A stretch of 64,000 nt of DNA from CBDCVO01 sp965223085 (GTDB lineage: Bacteria; Pseudomonadota; Gammaproteobacteria; Ga0077536), in contig OZ244981.1 in NCBI GenBank assembly GCA_965223085.1, positions 2,356,001 to 2,420,000 on the forward strand, given 5' to 3'. Positions within the stretch are counted from its first letter, which is position 1; each line of letters begins with the position of its first letter. Positions 63,375 through 64,000 of this stretch are shown one piece after another. A program made the position numbers and the translations under genes. The notes under the pieces were generated by a model. The model made no database searches. It saw nothing but the letters and a program-made list of their open reading frames with translations, and had not been told where the DNA came from.

Positions 63375-63658
63375 ACACAACTTGCGCATAGGGATTGCAG
63401 GTCTAGCATCGGTTGGGGAAAATCGAGCATTGCTTTTTTCTGGGCGCCGGGCTGGGGTCCGAAGCGTAGCCGTAGCTGCGGAGGGCGAAGCCCAAGCACA
63501 GCGAACCTGACCCAGTCCGGACTCGGTAGAGAACTAATGGGAATCCAAGTCGTATCATGATCTACATCGTTGCTGACGCATGAAAACACCCTTTAGCTCA
63601 ACCTACTGGCACAAATGCAGTGAGCGTCTCGTGCAATATCGGGACTAGGTGCAAGAAC
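63375..63658. other. intergenic region upstream of rppH
   Basis: No gene is recognised. The right end carries a REP-like repeat copy (63629-63648), just before the rppH start. Confidence 0.4.
63629..63648 (-). repeat. REP-like intergenic repeat, copy 7
   Basis: TCGTGCAATATCGGGACTAG matches the reverse consensus with two differences. It lies 10 bases upstream of the rppH start. Confidence 0.6.
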
Positions 63659-64000
63659 ATGTCACATATCGACGCCCAAGGATTCCGACTGAATGTCGGC
63701 ATCATTGTGCTCAACACGGCGGGTCAAGTGTTTTGGGGGCGACGGATCGGTATGTCGGCATGGCAGTTTCCCCAGGGCGGCGTTATGCCGCGTGAGTCTT
63801 TGCGTGAGGCGATGTATCGGGAGCTGAATGAGGAAACCGGCCTGCAGCCGGAACATGTCGAGATCTTAGGCTGGACGCGCCGGTGGTTACGTTACCGTCT
63901 CCCCAAGCGTTATATCCGTCGCCATCAGGAACCGCTCTGCATTGGTCAAAAGCAACGTTGGTATGTGTTGGCCTTAACGGCTAGCGAAGAGAATTTCGAC
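63659..64000 (+). CDS. rppH: RNA pyrophosphohydrolase RppH (partial, runs off the window)
   Basis: The first 114 residues of a Nudix hydrolase. The complete Nudix box spans residues 40-62, with Glu46, Arg54-Glu55 and Glu58-Glu59. The W-G-R-R and S-A-W-Q-F-P-Q-G-G segments, and the later Q-K-Q-R-W-Y, are typical of RppH, which trims 5' triphosphates from mRNA to start decay. The gene is cut by the window edge. Confidence 0.93.
   Translation, partial: MSHIDAQGFRLNVGIIVLNTAGQVFWGRRIGMSAWQFPQGGVMPRESLREAMYRELNEETGLQPEHVEILGWTRRWLRYRLPKRYIRRHQEPLCIGQKQRWYVLALTASEENFD

Overview
The window looks like a chromosomal stretch of a heterotrophic proteobacterium, most likely a gammaproteobacterium. The pointers are a two-subunit class III polyhydroxyalkanoate (PHA) synthase, a PhaR repressor, the 2-oxoglutarate dehydrogenase order sucA-sucB-lpd, RppH, and PEP-CTERM-type surface proteins. 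There is no rRNA or tRNA gene to fix the taxonomy, so this assignment is inference. I saw no tRNA, rRNA, CRISPR array or phage module.

Layout. (1) 0.1-4.1 kb: a divergent TetR gene faces a small operon for a ferritin-like diiron protein, an SCP2-like protein and a 2[4Fe-4S] ferredoxin; an LLM-type flavin/F420 oxidoreductase follows. (2) 4.2-8.3 kb: a GlcD-type FAD oxidase, a TrpB2-type PLP lyase and an EamA transporter. (3) 8.4-12.3 kb, accessory: a RAYT-type transposase between inverted 11-mers, a PEP-CTERM protein, a decayed Phd/VapC toxin-antitoxin pair, and a VPxPA-type sorted protein whose signal peptide lies behind a G10 tract that breaks the frame. (4) 12.3-22.2 kb: acetoacetyl-CoA synthetase, a TonB-dependent receptor and a three-gene acetone-carboxylase-like operon, which together suggest a ketone carboxylation route whose gamma subunit has no cysteine. 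(5) 22.3-24.4 kb: Ada-AlkA fusion and Ogt, an alkylation-repair pair. (6) 24.4-30.4 kb: SDR, RidA-like, GNAT, cytochrome P450, LLM monooxygenase and a Tas-like aldo/keto reductase. (7) 30.5-36.5 kb: a complete NAD-dependent molybdenum formate dehydrogenase operon, fdsG-fdsB-fdsA-fdhD-fdsD.

(8) 36.5-43 kb, decayed: a glyoxalase-family remnant, a saccharopine-dehydrogenase-like oxidoreductase, a DUF2269 membrane protein, a PaaI-like thioesterase, and an IS3-family element interrupted by an IS256-family element. Both insertions keep their target duplications, and they sit in what looks like a degraded MDR dehydrogenase. (9) 43-47.4 kb: an alpha/beta-hydrolase-fold protein without catalytic residues next to a dimethylglycine-dehydrogenase-like enzyme, then a CysQ-family phosphatase. 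(10) 47.6-56.2 kb: carbon storage and gluconeogenesis (acs, phaE, phaC, pckG, phaR) with an unusual homocysteine S-methyltransferase fused to a SAM methyltransferase. (11) 56.3-64 kb: lpd-sucB-sucA, mdh and the start of rppH, with copies of a REP-like intergenic repeat.

How the genes fit together. Acetone carboxylase, AacS and Acs produce acyl-CoA for the TCA cycle (Suc/Lpd/Mdh), gluconeogenesis (PckG) or PHA storage (PhaEC). Formate from C1 and demethylation chemistry (the DMGDH-like enzyme) could feed NADH through Fds. P450, LLM, SDR and diiron genes add oxidative catabolism of organic substrates. These pathway links are inference from gene content.
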